From assembly GCA_003153655.1 (NCBI GenBank), contig PMAK01000269.1:1923-7321 (forward strand): a DNA stretch of 5,399 nucleotides. Direction: 5' to 3'. Under the pieces are notes generated by a model that saw only the letters and a program-made list of their open reading frames with translations, ran no database searches and was not told the DNA's origin. The DNA is from Phycisphaerales bacterium (GTDB lineage: Bacteria > Planctomycetota > Phycisphaerae > Tepidisphaerales > Tepidisphaeraceae). Below, one piece after another: positions 4,607 to 5,399 of the stretch; position 1 is the stretch's first letter; the number at the start of each line of letters is the position of its first letter. A program made the position numbers and the translations under genes.

Positions 4607-5399
4607 TCATCCGGGCTCGGATGGCCTGCTCTTTTTGCGCCGCTGAACAGCCGCAAAAACCGCCAATCCGATTGCCGCCAGGACACACGCGACGAGCAGC
4701 CAAAGCGCCCAGGCCATAAGGTCTGTCCCCTCATCAACCGCCGGCGGCACAGAATTCGGCGCGACGACTGCTGGCGGTGGTTCAGCCGCGGGAACAACCT
4801 GCTCCACATTTAGAGCCGGCAGCAGGATGCTATCCTCAATCGACACCGGCGATCCCAAAATACCTGCTCCGCCAGTGGAACGGTTCATATCCGTTTTCGC
4901 ATCAAGCCCACTGTCGCCGTACGTATAGATGTTGTCCCGATGCGATCCGCAAAGCGGATTGTTCTGAAATTCCACGTGCCCATCTCCATAAAGCACGTTC
5001 TGTCCATCCCCGTTGTGGTTGAGCGAGTTCCCCTTCCGGAACTCGGATATCGGGCTTCCAAGCGTCAGCGTGGTCAGCGCATCGCTCCCCGGATTCATAT
5101 CCGCCGCCACCGCGAAATCAGGTGAAATACCCTGCTTAAGTTTGTAACCCAGTCTCGCCGCCGCCGCTGAAGGATACGGATTCGCATAGCTATAGCTCAA
5201 AAAATCCGCCGACGGGAAATTTGATTTCTCAATCGCGGTGTGAGGTCGGCCGCCAAAATTATCCGGGGTCGCCGCCGAAGCGGGACAGATAAACGCCGCG
5301 CTGGTGATGTCCTCCGTCCGCAACATCAGAAAAATCGCCGCGCTGACATCATTGGCTTCCGGTCCCCCCGCTGCGAATGGATCACCACCGTCAACTCCA
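4607..5399 (-). CDS. Planctomycetal H-X9-DG (DUF1559-like) protein with C-terminal membrane anchor, 5' truncated by window edge
   Basis: The frame is open to the window edge, so the N-terminus lies beyond it; the Met at 5326 is internal (24 further residues precede it in frame). About 263 residues are visible. Numbering from that Met, the family segment FICPASAATPDNFGG (12-26) is followed by NHNGDGQNVLYGDGHVEF (103-120). This is the H-X9-DG signature of planctomycetal prepilin-like/DUF1559 proteins, here with ten rather than nine residues between H104 and D115-G116. NPLCGSHRDNIYT (123-135) and SPVSIEDSILLP (159-170) look typical of the family. The protein then has a Pro/Ala-rich linker (179-198), a membrane helix (about 204-227) and a basic RRKKSR tail, suggesting an exported domain anchored by its C-terminus. 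Planctomycetes carry many such paralogues and their roles are poorly known. Whether a prepilin-type N-terminus exists cannot be seen. Confidence 0.85.
   Translation of the reverse strand, partial: GVDGGDPFAAGGPEANDVSAAIFLMLRTEDITSAAFICPASAATPDNFGGRPHTAIEKSNFPSADFLSYSYANPYPSAAAARLGYKLKQGISPDFAVAADMNPGSDALTTLTLGSPISEFRKGNSLNHNGDGQNVLYGDGHVEFQNNPLCGSHRDNIYTYGDSGLDAKTDMNRSTGGAGILGSPVSIEDSILLPALNVEQVVPAAEPPPAVVAPNSVPPAVDEGTDLMAWALWLLVACVLAAIGLAVFAAVQRRKKSRPSEPG

Overview
The window looks like a chromosomal stretch from a member of the Planctomycetota, probably a Phycisphaerae/Tepidisphaerales-like lineage. The strongest pointer is the truncated minus-strand gene at the right edge, whose product carries the planctomycetal 'H-X9-DG' (DUF1559-like) signature. 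A DUF2617-like protein, an isolated fliM away from other flagellar genes, and about 60% GC with loosely organised gene order all fit. The assignment is an inference from gene content.

Layout, left to right. A complete folK (folate pathway, +) converges on a Gfo/Idh/MocA-family NAD(P)-dependent oxidoreductase (-); a perfect 7-bp hairpin with a CUUG tetraloop sits between them. The oxidoreductase is divergent from fliM (+) across a 125-nt intergenic stretch. That stretch holds a candidate minus-strand promoter that would give a nearly leaderless oxidoreductase mRNA, and a plus-strand element resembling a sigma-28 (FliA) promoter before fliM. fliM starts at a TTG placed by a strong Shine-Dalgarno sequence. 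It overlaps by 4 nt (ATGA) with a CPBP-family (CAAX protease/bacteriocin-processing type) membrane protein, so the two are almost certainly one operon.

From roughly the middle of the CPBP gene to the following intergenic region the base composition falls from about 55-65% GC to about 42% by hand count. The 302-nt gap after it contains no convincing gene. It does hold a perfect TATAAT box followed by a run of strong inverted repeats, some overlapping, ending just before the ribosome-binding site of a DUF2617-like gene (+). This could be a structured 5' leader or a small RNA and is the least explained part of the window.

The DUF2617-like gene converges on the truncated H-X9-DG gene (-), whose product ends in a proline-rich linker, a transmembrane helix and a basic tail. 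Between them lies a degenerate 14-bp tandem repeat. No tRNA, rRNA, CRISPR array, transposase or phage gene is visible. Apart from the fliM-CPBP pair, the genes do not form an obvious pathway.
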